Positions 43,190-51,640 of a stretch of 64,000 nt of DNA are shown piece after piece. The stretch is from NCBI GenBank assembly GCA_965115995.1, contig OZ220472.1, forward strand, positions 3,701,799-3,765,798, in the 5' to 3' direction. The stretch is from Poriferisodalis sp026713105 (GTDB lineage Bacteria; Actinomycetota; Acidimicrobiia; Acidimicrobiales; Poriferisodalaceae). Made by a program: the position numbers and the translations under genes. The notes under the pieces were generated by a model. It was not told the origin of the DNA. It saw only the letters and a list, made by a program, of their open reading frames with translations, and searched no databases. The stretch's first letter is position 1. Each line of letters starts with the position of its first letter.

Positions 43190-45043
43190 ATGTCTGAGTA
43201 CTCCGCCCCTGTCGACGACATGCTGTTCGTGCTTGAACATGTGGCCGAGCTGGATGGTCTGGCCGCTCACGAACGGTTCGCGCATGCCGATCTCGAGACT
43301 GCGAGTGCTCTGCTGGATGAGGCCGGCCGCTTCATGTCCGCCGAGGTTGCCCCGCTCAACGTGCCCGGCGATCAGCAGGGGCTCGATTTCGACGACGGCG
43401 TGATCACCCATCCCGACGGTTTCGCTGATGCCTACACCAAGTTCGTGGAGGCCGGCTGGAACGGCATGGCCTTCGACGACGACTTCGGCGGCGGCGGGAT
43501 GCCGTGGTGCGTCGGGCTCGCCGTCCAGGAAATGCTCACCGCGGCCAGCATGGCGTTCAGCCTGTGCCCGCTGCTGACCCAGGGCGCCATCGACGCCATC
43601 ACCCACCACGCGGATGAAACGCTGCAGCAGACGTTCCTGCCCAAGATGATCAGCGGCGAATGGTCCGGCACGATGAATCTGACCGAGCCCCACGCCGGCT
43701 CCGACGTGGGTGCCCTCACCAGCCGTGCTGTCCCGCAGGACGACGGCAGCTACCTCATCACCGGGACGAAGATCTTCATCACCTACGGCGAGCACGAACT
43801 CGCCGACAACATCATTCACCTGGTGCTCGCCCGCACGCCGGAGGGCCCCCCCGGCACCCGCGGCATCAGCCTGTTCCTGGTTCCCAAGTACCTCGTGAAT
43901 CCCGACGGCTCGTTGGGGCGCCGCAACGACCTGCGGGCAGTGTCCACCGAGCACAAGATCGGCATTCACGCCAGCCCGACCTGCGTGATGTCCTACGGCG
44001 ACGAAGGTGGTGCCGTCGGCTATCTCGTGGGCCCCGAGCACGGCGGCATGCGCGCCATGTTCACCATGATGAACAACGCCCGGCTGTCGGTGGGCCTCCA
44101 AGGCTTGTCGCTCACCGACCGGGCGTACCAGCAGGCACGGGAATATGCCGTCAACCGCAAGCAGGGGCGGGCCATCGGCGCCGAGCTTCCCCCCGGCGAG
44201 TCCTCGCCGATCGTGGACCACGCCGACGTGCGGCGGATGCTGCTGACGATGCGGGCGAACGCCGAGGCCATGCGCTGCGTGATGTATTTGAACGCGGCGG
44301 CGATCGACCGTGCCCTCGTCGCGACTGATCCGGACGAACAGCAGCGAGCCGACGAGCTCACCGCGATCCTGACGCCGATCAGCAAGGGCTGGGGCACCGA
44401 CCTGGGCGTCGAGATGACCTCGCTCGGCGTGCAGGTGCACGGCGGCATGGGCTATGTCGAGGAAACCGGCGCCGCACAGCACTGGCGCGACAGCCGCATC
44501 GCCCCGATCTATGAGGGCACCAACGGCATCCAGGCGGCCGACTTGGCGTTTCGCAAGCTGCCGCTCGGCGGTGGCGAGGCCATGGCCCGGCTGATCGGCG
44601 ATATGGGAGCGACAGCAGGCGCTCTGGCTGCCAGCGACGACGCCGACCTCGCCGCCATCGGCGCTGCGCTCAACGACGGCGTCGCTGCTCTGGGCGAAGC
44701 CGCCATGTGGCTGGGCGGGCAGCTCTCCGCGGCACCGAACGATGTGGCCGCCGGCTCTTCGCCGTTCCTGCGGCTGGCCGGCGTGGTGGTCGGGGGCTGG
44801 CTGATGGGCCGCAGCGCGCAAGCGGCAGCCGACCTCCTCGCTGCGCAGGGTTTGACGGTTACCCAGGCCCGGCACGATGCAGCGGCCGTGTCGGACAGCA
44901 GCGCATCGCCGCAGTTCCTGGCCGACAAGATCGCCACAGCTCGCTTCTACGCCGACCAGATCCTGCCGTCGGCCCGCGGGCTGGTTCCCGCCGTCACCGG
45001 CGGTGCCGAGCTGTTCTACGCCATCCCGGCCGACCGGCTCTGA
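43190..45043 (+). CDS. Acyl-CoA dehydrogenase, long form
   Basis: 617 residues, about 230 longer than classical enzymes, with an N-terminal extension (MLFVLEHVAELDGL) and a helical C-terminal domain after residue 460. NLTEPHAGSDVGALTSRAV, GTKIFITYGEHEL, NNARLSVGLQGLSLTDRAYQQAREYA and QVHGGMGYVEETGAAQHWRDSRI are the core blocks. IYEGTNGIQAADL keeps the catalytic Glu of the YEGT type. This matches the long FadE subgroup. ATG 43190 is used; a GTG directly before it is equally possible. larE follows 17 nt later. Confidence 0.92.
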   Translation: MSEYSAPVDDMLFVLEHVAELDGLAAHERFAHADLETASALLDEAGRFMSAEVAPLNVPGDQQGLDFDDGVITHPDGFADAYTKFVEAGWNGMAFDDDFGGGGMPWCVGLAVQEMLTAASMAFSLCPLLTQGAIDAITHHADETLQQTFLPKMISGEWSGTMNLTEPHAGSDVGALTSRAVPQDDGSYLITGTKIFITYGEHELADNIIHLVLARTPEGPPGTRGISLFLVPKYLVNPDGSLGRRNDLRAVSTEHKIGIHASPTCVMSYGDEGGAVGYLVGPEHGGMRAMFTMMNNARLSVGLQGLSLTDRAYQQAREYAVNRKQGRAIGAELPPGESSPIVDHADVRRMLLTMRANAEAMRCVMYLNAAAIDRALVATDPDEQQRADELTAILTPISKGWGTDLGVEMTSLGVQVHGGMGYVEETGAAQHWRDSRIAPIYEGTNGIQAADLAFRKLPLGGGEAMARLIGDMGATAGALAASDDADLAAIGAALNDGVAALGEAAMWLGGQLSAAPNDVAAGSSPFLRLAGVVVGGWLMGRSAQAAADLLAAQGLTVTQARHDAAAVSDSSASPQFLADKIATARFYADQILPSARGLVPAVTGGAELFYAIPADRL

Positions 45044-45060
45044 TCCGGGGCATCGCATCG

Positions 45061-45909
45061 ATGAGACCGGGTGAGGGCCCCGAGCAACGGCTCGACCAGC
45101 TGCGCGGCTTCTTCAGCCAGTCGGGTCCGGTCATCGTGGCGTTCAGCGGCGGCGTCGACTCGTCGCTGGTGGCCTGGGCGGCCAACGACGTACTCGGCGA
45201 CGATGCGCTCTGTGTGACCGCCGTCTCGCCGAGCCTCGCCACCGACGAGGCGGCCGACTGCGCGGCCCTGGCGGCCGAATGGGGACTTGCGTGGCGGACC
45301 GTTGAGACCGACGAGATGTCTCGCGCCGCCTACCGCACGAACGACGCCAACCGGTGCTTCCATTGCAAATCGGCCCTCATGGACCAGCTCGAACCGCTGG
45401 CCGCGGCACGCGACGCTGTCGTGGTGCTGGGCGTGAACCTCGATGACCTCGGCGACCACCGGCCTGGCCAGCAGGCAGCAGGCGACCGGGGTGCCCGCTT
45501 CCCGCTGGTTGAGGCGGGTTTCTCCAAGGCCGAGGTCCGGCGCGTCAGCGCCGATCTGGGTTTGCGCACCTGGGACAAACCCGCCGCCGCATGCTTGGCC
45601 TCGCGGGTGCCCTATGGCACGCAGGTCACGGTGCCGCTGCTGGCGCGCCTCGATCGCGCAGAGGCCGCCTTGCGCCGGCTGGGCTTTGCTCAGCTGCGAG
45701 TACGCGACTACGGCGACACGGCGCGCATCGAGCTGCCGCTCGACGATCTCGGCGAGGCGGTCCGCCGGCGTGAGGCCGTCGTGGAAGCGGTCAGCGGCGT
45801 CGGCTATCGCTACGTCACGCTCGACTTGGAGGGCTTCCGCTCCGGCAATCTCAACGGTGCCCTGGCCGATGACGTGTCGCTGCCTCGTGCACGAGGGGTC
45901 TGCGGATGA
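45061..45909 (+). CDS. larE: ATP-dependent sacrificial sulfur transferase LarE
   Basis: Adds sulfur to the nickel-pincer cofactor of lactate racemase-type enzymes. PP-loop FSGGVDSSLVAWAA (about residues 28-41); NRCFHCKSALMD; and WDKPAAACLASRVPYGTQV, where the Cys of ACLASR corresponds to the sulfur-donor cysteine of Lactobacillus LarE. 282 residues. larB, larC and a racemase are not in the window. Its last codons overlap the next gene (ATGA), which in turn overlaps glnD, so three genes are coupled. Confidence 0.9.
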   Translation: MRPGEGPEQRLDQLRGFFSQSGPVIVAFSGGVDSSLVAWAANDVLGDDALCVTAVSPSLATDEAADCAALAAEWGLAWRTVETDEMSRAAYRTNDANRCFHCKSALMDQLEPLAAARDAVVVLGVNLDDLGDHRPGQQAAGDRGARFPLVEAGFSKAEVRRVSADLGLRTWDKPAAACLASRVPYGTQVTVPLLARLDRAEAALRRLGFAQLRVRDYGDTARIELPLDDLGEAVRRREAVVEAVSGVGYRYVTLDLEGFRSGNLNGALADDVSLPRARGVCG

Positions 45910-46499
45910 GCGCGGCAGGCACGGGCACCAGCGCGGCAGAGCCGCGGGCTGACTGGGTGCCCGGTTCATTGAGCGAGGCGGCCGAGATGCTGGCCGACGG
46001 GGCCATCGCCGCGCTGCCCGGTTGGGTGGAGCGGTGCGTGGCGCAGGCGTGCGAGCGTGCCGGTGTCGCTGCTGCAAGCCTCGGTGAATCGGCACGCACG
46101 GCCGGCGTGCAGTGCGCCGCCGAGACCGGCCCGCCGCTGCGAGACCTGTTGGCAACCGATGTCGACGAGCAGCAGACGACGCCGTTAAGCGTGCTGCGCG
46201 GCGCCGTGCGATTCCCGACACAGGTGCTGAGCGACGGCGGCGTCCCGGCGCCTGACCGTGATGACTTCGATGCGTCTCGCTTTCCCGACGATCCCTTCGG
46301 GCTGACGCCGGCTTCGTTCGCCGACATCGATCCCGCGCTGGGACCGATCGGCATCGCCTGGGGCGCCGCGAAGGCGTTCGAGGTGCTGCAGCGACGCCGC
46401 ACGGCCGAGCCTGCGAGGCGCAGTGATACGGCCGAGCCTGCGAGGCGCAGTGATACGGCCGAGCCTGCGAGGCGCAGTGACACAGGGGGCCAGCGATGA
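45906..46499 (+). CDS. Hypothetical protein with C-terminal TAEPARRSD repeats
   Basis: About 197 residues, family not recognised. The body (about 20-160) has a helical look (SLSEAAEMLADGAIAALPGWVERCVAQACERAG) and ends in an Asp/Pro-rich part. Residues 166-192 are three copies of TAEPARRSD, encoded by a 27-nt repeat that also occurs at the start of the 3-hydroxyacyl-CoA dehydrogenase. Both ends overlap neighbouring genes by ATGA, so it is translationally coupled to larE and glnD. A role with either is inference from position only. Confidence 0.7.
   Translation: MSAAGTGTSAAEPRADWVPGSLSEAAEMLADGAIAALPGWVERCVAQACERAGVAAASLGESARTAGVQCAAETGPPLRDLLATDVDEQQTTPLSVLRGAVRFPTQVLSDGGVPAPDRDDFDASRFPDDPFGLTPASFADIDPALGPIGIAWGAAKAFEVLQRRRTAEPARRSDTAEPARRSDTAEPARRSDTGGQR
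46401..46481 (+). repeat. Repeat family D, 27-nt unit x3, in-frame
   Basis: Three nearly identical units at 46401, 46428 and 46455. Each contains CGGCCGAGCCTGCGAGGCG, as at 15.2 kb. Tandem and frame-preserving. Confidence 0.9.
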
Positions 46500-48784
46500 C
46501 GTCGTTCGGCGAGCGTCGAGCGGCACTGGCCCGCACGGCTGACGCTGCCGATCTGCCGGCCGCGCTGTCTGCGCTGACCGATGCGTGGCTGGCCGAACGC
46601 TTCGCGGCCGAGGCAGTCGAGTGCGGGTTCGACAGCGTGAACGAGGCGGGCACCGGCGTCGCGCTTGTGGCCGTCGGCGGCTACGGCCGCGGCGAGCTGT
46701 GCCCCGGCAGCGACATCGACCTGCTGCTGCTGCACGACGACATCGACACCGGCAACCTGGCCGACCGCCTCTGGTACCCGATCTGGGACGAGAAGCTGAA
46801 GCTCGGCCACGCCGTCCGGTCGCTGGCGGGAACGCTGGAATTGGCGGCTTCGGACACCGACACGGCCACTGCGCTCGCCGACGCGCGCCATCTGGCCGGC
46901 GACCCAACCCTGACGGCCCGCCTCAGCGAGGGCGTTCGGGCCGACTGGCGCGACAACGCATCGGGGCGGCTCGATGAGCTGCAGCGCGCCGTGAGCCGCC
47001 GGCACAGCCAGAGCGGAGAGGTGGCTTTCCTGCTCGAGCCCGATCTCAAGACCGGCCGCGGCGGGCTGCGCGATGCTCACGCAATCCGCTGGGCCAAGCT
47101 GGCCGGCGTCGAACTGCCCGCGGCCGACAACGAACGTCTCGCCGAGGCCTACCAGACGTTGCTGCGGGCCCGGGTGGAGCTGCACCGCACGACCGGCCTG
47201 CGCAGCGATGTGCTGTCCGCTGACGACCAGGACGCCGTGGCCGAGCGATCCGGCGCGGTCGACGCCGACGCGTTCATGGCCGAGATTGCACAAGCCGGGC
47301 GCATCATCTCATTCCTGTCGGACCAGCTGTGGTCGAGCGTTGCCCGCCAGCAGAGCGAGCACGCCGCCGGGGACGTGGACATCTCGGGGCTGTCGATTCG
47401 CGACGGCGAGTTGGTGATCGACGGCGACCCCTCGACCGATGTCGTGCTGGTGCTGCATGCGGCCGTGCAGTCGGCCCGCAGCGAGGTCCCGATCAGCCGG
47501 GCCAGCCTCGACAAGCTGGCCCAGCGCCAGCCGCAGTTCCCCGACCCATGGCCTCAGGGCGCCCGGGCGCTCTTCGTCGAACTGCTGAGTTGCGGGCGCA
47601 AGGCCATCGACGTCATCGAGACGCTCGACTACTTCGATGTGTGGACACGAGTGCTGCCCGAGTGGGCGCCGAACCGCAACCGTCCCCAGCGCTCCCGCTA
47701 CCACCGCTTCACGGTGGATCGCCATCTGCTGGAGGCCGTCGCCGAGGCGGCCCGCTTCACCCACCGGGTGGCGCGCCCTGACCTGCTGGTCATGGGAGCG
47801 CTGCTGCACGACATCGGCAAGGGCTACCCGGGCGATCACACCCAAGCCGGCATGCGGCTGGCAGGCCCCATCGCCCGGCGCTGCGGCTGGAGCTCCGACG
47901 ACGCCGACACGCTCGTGCGCCTCACCCAGCATCACCTGCTGTTGACCGATGTCGCCACCCGCCGTGACCTCGACGATCCGCTGACGGTCGCCACCGTCGC
48001 CCGGGCGACCCAGACGCCCGAGTTCTTGGAGTTGCTGGCCGTGATGACCGAGGCCGACTGTCTGGCCACGGGCCCGATGGCGTGGGGGGAGTGGACGTCG
48101 AGCCTGGTGTCGAGTCTGGTCGAGATGACCTCTGAGCACATGAGCGGTGCTGATCCCGCGCAGCCGAGCCACCGTCGCCTGCTCACCACCGAAGTCGTGG
48201 AGCTGATGGCGGCGGGCGAGACGGCGCTGCGAGTCGACGACGACATGCTGACCGTGGTCGCTCCTGACGAGCGGGGCCTCTTCAGCCGGGCCGCCGGTGT
48301 GCTGGCGCTGCGTGGGCTCGACGTGCTGCAGGCGGACGCCTACTCGAGCCCTGCGGGAATGGCGGTGTCGTCGTTCCGGATCGTTCCTCCCGACACGCCG
48401 GTGGACTGGGACCGGGTGATCTTCGATGTGCGGCGGTCGCTGCGGGGACATCTGGCGCTGGAGGCGCGCATTGCCGAGCGTGCCCGGGTGTACCGGCGCC
48501 GCCGTGCGCTGTCAGCGACCCGGGCCGCCACGAGCGTCACCTTCGACGCCGAGTCGGCCACCGGAGCGACGATCGTGGAGATCCGCACCGAGGACCACAT
48601 CGGCGTGCTGTACAAGGTGACCCGGGTGCTGGCCGAGATGGGCCTCGACATCCGCTCGGCCAAGATCCAGACGCTGGCGAACGAGGTGGTCGACTCGTTC
48701 TACGTGGTCGGTCCCGACGGGCCCGTCATCGACGAAGCACACCAGCGAGAGGTAGAGCTGGCCCTGCGCCACGCCCTGACCTAG
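46496..48784 (+). CDS. glnD: [Protein-PII] uridylyltransferase / uridylyl-removing enzyme
   Basis: Nitrogen sensor that modifies PII; 762 residues. Nucleotidyltransferase domain with GGYGRGELCPGSDIDLLLLHDD (two blocks, about residues 61-82), PII-UTase helical region with LEPDLKTGRGGLRDAHAI, an HD domain with MGALLHDIGKGYPGDHT (about 431-447), and two C-terminal ACT domains (about 580-650 and 690-760, the second at TIVEIRTEDHIGVLYKVTRVL). All expected domains are present, though it is shorter than the E. coli protein. No glnB or amtB lies nearby. Its start overlaps the preceding gene (ATGA). Confidence 0.95.
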   Translation: MTSFGERRAALARTADAADLPAALSALTDAWLAERFAAEAVECGFDSVNEAGTGVALVAVGGYGRGELCPGSDIDLLLLHDDIDTGNLADRLWYPIWDEKLKLGHAVRSLAGTLELAASDTDTATALADARHLAGDPTLTARLSEGVRADWRDNASGRLDELQRAVSRRHSQSGEVAFLLEPDLKTGRGGLRDAHAIRWAKLAGVELPAADNERLAEAYQTLLRARVELHRTTGLRSDVLSADDQDAVAERSGAVDADAFMAEIAQAGRIISFLSDQLWSSVARQQSEHAAGDVDISGLSIRDGELVIDGDPSTDVVLVLHAAVQSARSEVPISRASLDKLAQRQPQFPDPWPQGARALFVELLSCGRKAIDVIETLDYFDVWTRVLPEWAPNRNRPQRSRYHRFTVDRHLLEAVAEAARFTHRVARPDLLVMGALLHDIGKGYPGDHTQAGMRLAGPIARRCGWSSDDADTLVRLTQHHLLLTDVATRRDLDDPLTVATVARATQTPEFLELLAVMTEADCLATGPMAWGEWTSSLVSSLVEMTSEHMSGADPAQPSHRRLLTTEVVELMAAGETALRVDDDMLTVVAPDERGLFSRAAGVLALRGLDVLQADAYSSPAGMAVSSFRIVPPDTPVDWDRVIFDVRRSLRGHLALEARIAERARVYRRRRALSATRAATSVTFDAESATGATIVEIRTEDHIGVLYKVTRVLAEMGLDIRSAKIQTLANEVVDSFYVVGPDGPVIDEAHQREVELALRHALT

Positions 48785-48800
48785 CTGCACAATTCTCTTG

Positions 48801-48820
48801 CCGGGTGCCTTGGTGCCCGG
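48801..48820 (+). terminator. Hairpin after glnD
   Basis: CCGGGTGC and GTGCCCGG pair (with G-T pairs) around CTTG, 17 nt after the glnD stop. Confidence 0.45.
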
Positions 48821-48837
48821 TTACAGTCCGCAGGGAC

Positions 48838-48884
48838 GCAGCGCCCCCGGCTCAGTTGGCATTTCTGGTTCGCAGGGGCGCTGC
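48838..48884. repeat. Inverted repeat between converging genes
   Basis: GCAGCGCCCC (48838-48847) and GGGGCGCTGC (48875-48884) are perfect complements separated by 27 nt. They lie between converging glnD and the PAC2 gene and may terminate both. Confidence 0.6.
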
Positions 48885-48945
48885 GCCGCGTCGGCACGCT
48901 AGCGCACTCCCTTTCGGTCACTCTTGTGAATTTCTGCGCAGGTGG

Positions 48946-48999
48946 TCAGTCTGGTTCCTGCTGGCGCAGGCTGATCAGTCTGGTTCCTGCTGACGCAGG
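48946..48999. repeat. 25-nt duplication of the PAC2 gene 3' end
   Basis: Copies at 48946-48970 and 48975-48999 differ at one base. The second is the last coding part and stop of the PAC2 gene; the first lies just beyond it. A short tandem duplication with a 4-nt spacer. Confidence 0.85.
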
Positions 49000-49838
49000 A
49001 ACTGCTCCAACTCATTGATGAGGCCGTCGGGGTTCTCGACCATCTCGCTGAAGTCTTCTACTGCTTCGGCTGCTGATTCTTCGAGAATCTGCTGCGCGTA
49101 CTGGGCCAGCGTGTCGTCGCCAGCGACCAGCTCGTCGATCTGACGGCCGTAGTTGGCGGCTGCGCTGTGCAGCTCGGACTCGCCCAGCGTCACGCCCAGG
49201 AACTGCCCCACCCGCTCGGCGAGCGCCAGGGCGGCCTTCGGCGAGGGGTAGTTGTGCACGTAGGTGGGCACGGTGGCCCAGAACGACACGCTGTCGAAGC
49301 CGGCCCGATGGCACGCATCGTTGAGCACGCCGATGATCCCGGTGGGGCCCTCGTAGGTGGATTGGCGCAGGCCCATGTTCAGGTTGAGGGCGGCATTGTT
49401 GGATGCGCCCACCACGTTGACGGGCGCGTTGTGGTGGGTGTCGGTCAGCAGCGCGCCCAGCGTCACCACGGTGGAGACGCCCAGCGAATTGGCCATCTCG
49501 ATGATCACGTCGCAGAACGTGCGCCAGCGCAGCCGGGGTTCCACGCCAAGCACGGTGATCACCGCACGCCCGTCGTCGACCTCGCCGATGCGCACATCGG
49601 GTGTGGGCCAGTCGATCTTGCGCTCGCCCTCGACCACCTGCACGCTGGGCCGTACCGAGGCGAAGTCGTAGAAGTACTCGGGGTCGATCTGCGCGACCGG
49701 ATGGCAGCGAAAGCGCCGCCGCAGATACTTGGCGGACTCTGTGGCGGCGTCGCCGGCGTCATTCCAGCCCGAGAATGCGGCAATGAGGATGGTGTCCTTG
49801 CCGGGTTCGGGTCGCTCGATCCACTCAAGATGGCCCAC
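48975..49838 (-). CDS. PAC2 family protein
   Basis: 287 residues. The fold begins with ILIAAFSGWNDAGDAATESAKYL and includes YDFASVRPSV, TVVTLGALLTDTHHNAPV and GPTGIIGVLNDACHRAGFDSVSFWA (two blocks), the usual actinobacterial PAC2 pattern. PAC2 is named after a proteasome assembly chaperone; in bacteria its function is not established, though it occurs in lineages with 20S proteasomes. The C-terminal 50 residues are acidic (EESAAEAVEDFSEMVENPDG). GTG 49838 is set by a -10 box 7 nt upstream. Confidence 0.88.
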   Translation of the reverse strand: MGHLEWIERPEPGKDTILIAAFSGWNDAGDAATESAKYLRRRFRCHPVAQIDPEYFYDFASVRPSVQVVEGERKIDWPTPDVRIGEVDDGRAVITVLGVEPRLRWRTFCDVIIEMANSLGVSTVVTLGALLTDTHHNAPVNVVGASNNAALNLNMGLRQSTYEGPTGIIGVLNDACHRAGFDSVSFWATVPTYVHNYPSPKAALALAERVGQFLGVTLGESELHSAAANYGRQIDELVAGDDTLAQYAQQILEESAAEAVEDFSEMVENPDGLINELEQFLRQQEPD

Positions 49839-49845
49839 GTTGGCG

Positions 49846-49851
49846 AGGCTA
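49846..49851 (-). promoter_or_regulatory. -10 element TAGCCT for the PAC2 gene
   Basis: Minus-strand hexamer (AGGCTA on plus) 7 nt before GTG 49838. Confidence 0.55.
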
Positions 49852-49903
49852 GCGGCACCCCTGCGGCCGCCGACTCTGCGCGGTTCTGTCGTGGGGTGCG
49901 CCC

Positions 49904-50055
49904 GCTGCGGAGGCGACAGAAGCCTCTGCTCCAGCGATCCGGCAGGCGAGAGATTCGCACCGCACCACAGTTCTCGCCGACGTCATCGACGCATCACGGT
50001 GCATCCACTCTGGAACCGGTCGCAACGTCGCAGAGTCTCCTGCCGCCTCCACAGC
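49904..50055. repeat. Palindromic repeat family B, copy B2, with 73-nt insert
   Basis: The outer arms GCTGCGGAGGCGACAG (from 49904) and CTGCCGCCTCCACAGC (to 50055) match copy B3. Between GGCAG (49945) and GTCGCAACG (50019) lie 73 extra bases absent from B1 and B3, which carry their own GGCGAGA/TCTCGCC stem. It sits between divergent PAC2 and GNAT genes. Confidence 0.75.
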
Positions 50056-50103
50056 TATGACATCTGTGCCTGTCGGCCCATACCCCTGCGGGTTTCTTGG
50101 TCG

Positions 50104-50109
50104 TACGAT
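50104..50109 (+). promoter_or_regulatory. -10 element TACGAT for the GNAT gene
   Basis: Hexamer 7 nt before GTG 50117. It overlaps the ATG at 50108, so the GTG is the more likely start. Confidence 0.5.
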
Positions 50110-50116
50110 GCGCACT

Positions 50117-50608
50117 GTGGCTGAGCCCGTAGCGTCGCCGGCGACCTTGCAACCCGGTGTTCGCGTCGAGGTGTGCGACTTGGTCGACGACGCGCTGGTC
50201 GGCGCTTTCGCGCGGCTGCACCCGCAGCTGTCGAGCTCGCCGCCGCCCGATGCTGAGGCGCTTGAGCGCATTGTCGGTCACCCCGCCAACACGGTGCTGA
50301 TTGCCCGTGCCGGGTCGGATGAGGCACCAGATCATCCATCAAACGAGATCGTCGGCGCGATGATCCTGGTGCTTTTTCCGCTGGCCAGCGGCCTGCGGGC
50401 GTGGATCGAGGACGTCGTGGTGGACGAGTCGGCTCGCGGCCGTGGCATTGGTGCCGCGCTCAACCGGCATGCGATCGAGATTGGCCGGCAGGCGGGCGCC
50501 CGCACGGTCGACCTCACCTCTCGACCCGACCGGGAAGCTGCCAACCGCCTGTACGCGCGGCTTGGTTTCCAGCAGCGCAGCACCAACGTCTACCGGCTCG
50601 ACCTCTGA
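50117..50608 (+). CDS. GNAT family N-acetyltransferase
   Basis: About 163 residues. The acetyl-CoA loop RGRGIGAALNRHAIEIGRQ (about residues 110-128) follows WIEDVVVDESA, and RPDREAANRLYARLGFQQRST is the usual C-terminal strand-helix. The acceptor substrate is unknown; the TSRPDREAANRLYARLGF pattern is common in small-molecule and protein acetyltransferases alike. GTG 50117 is preferred over ATG 50108 on promoter geometry. Confidence 0.88.
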   Translation: MAEPVASPATLQPGVRVEVCDLVDDALVGAFARLHPQLSSSPPPDAEALERIVGHPANTVLIARAGSDEAPDHPSNEIVGAMILVLFPLASGLRAWIEDVVVDESARGRGIGAALNRHAIEIGRQAGARTVDLTSRPDREAANRLYARLGFQQRSTNVYRLDL

Positions 50609-50661
50609 CTACGGTTCGAGGCGAACGTCGTTTTACGAGCCACTGGGGAGGCCCCGGAATC

Positions 50662-51165
50662 ATGGATCCTGACAGCATCAACTTGGGCCTGTTCGTCCTT
50701 CGCGTCATCGTGGGCATCACCTTGGCGCTCCATGGGATCGCCAAGTTCCGCGGTGGCATCCGTGGCGTTGGCAACTGGTTCGCTTCCGAAGGCCTGCGCC
50801 CCGGACTGCTGCATGCCTACCTCGCAGCCCTGACCGAGATCGGCGCCGGATTCGGCCTGGCGCTCGGGCTGCTCACCCCGCTCAGCGCGATGGCCTTTAT
50901 CGGCGTGATGACCACGGCCGGCTGGGTCGGCCACCGCAAGAACGGGTTCTTCATCATCCGCGAGGGCTGGGAGTACGTGTTCGTGCTGGCCGTCGCGGCG
51001 GCGGCCGTGGCCGCGACAGGCCCGGGCGACTGGTCCCTCGACAACGCACTCGGCCTTGACTGGAGCGGGCCGGTCTGGTTTGTCGTCGCCATCGCCGGCG
51101 GGCTGGTGTCGACGCTGCTGCTGCTGGCCGTGTTCTACCGACCGAATGCACCCGCGGAGACGTGA
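50662..51165 (+). CDS. DoxX family membrane protein
   Basis: 167 residues with four hydrophobic segments (about 10-25, 50-70, 75-95, 135-160). FVLRVIVGITLALHGIAKFRGG opens the DoxX fold, and ALTEIGAGFGLALGLLTPLSAMAFIGVM continues it (read as two blocks). DoxX proteins are membrane components linked to quinone or thiol redox functions; the role here is unknown. The ATG at 50662 has a GGGGAGG about 10 nt upstream, a better ribosome site than most neighbours. Confidence 0.85.
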   Translation: MDPDSINLGLFVLRVIVGITLALHGIAKFRGGIRGVGNWFASEGLRPGLLHAYLAALTEIGAGFGLALGLLTPLSAMAFIGVMTTAGWVGHRKNGFFIIREGWEYVFVLAVAAAAVAATGPGDWSLDNALGLDWSGPVWFVVAIAGGLVSTLLLLAVFYRPNAPAET

Positions 51166-51202
51166 GTTTCGGGGCTGAGACCCGAACGATGAGCCCCGAA
51201 CC

Positions 51203-51640
51203 ATGAAGCCCCGAACGACGAGGCCCAAAACGATGAAGCTGAGTCTGCTGGGCCGGCTGGTCGGCTATGGCACTGTGTCGGCAGGCACCGTCGTGGTGAC
51301 CCAGAGCGTGCTGATCGTGGCCTACAGCGTGCTGGATTGGCCCGCAGTCCTCGCCAACGTCACCGCGGTGTGCGTTGCGGCCGGCCCGGCGTACTACGCC
51401 AACCGGCGCTGGGTGTGGTCTCGCACCGACCGGCACTCGGTGACCCGCGAGATCCTGCCGTTCTGGGCATACAGCCTCGCCGGGCTCGGCATCTCGTCGT
51501 TGCTGGTCGCGCTGGCCGATCGATGGTGGCAGTCCGCGGTTGCTGTCTCGGCAGCAAATCTCGCTGGGTTCGGCGCCTTGTGGGTGGGCAAGTTCATCCT
51601 GCTGGACCGGGTGCTGTTCGCCCGCAGTGATGAAGCCTGA
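51203..51640 (+). CDS. GtrA-like membrane protein
   Basis: About 145 residues with four transmembrane helices. RLVGYGTVSAGTVVVTQSVL opens the domain and YYANRRWVWS is the signature loop of the GtrA family, small membrane proteins linked to transfer of lipid-bound sugars. The start is uncertain: the region 51170-51235 is a slippery repeat of (G)CCCGAACNATGA that offers ATGs at 51203 and 51233; MKLSLLGRLVGYG from 51233 would be the more compact product. A methyltransferase gene begins inside its last codons. Confidence 0.8.
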   Translation: MKPRTTRPKTMKLSLLGRLVGYGTVSAGTVVVTQSVLIVAYSVLDWPAVLANVTAVCVAAGPAYYANRRWVWSRTDRHSVTREILPFWAYSLAGLGISSLLVALADRWWQSAVAVSAANLAGFGALWVGKFILLDRVLFARSDEA

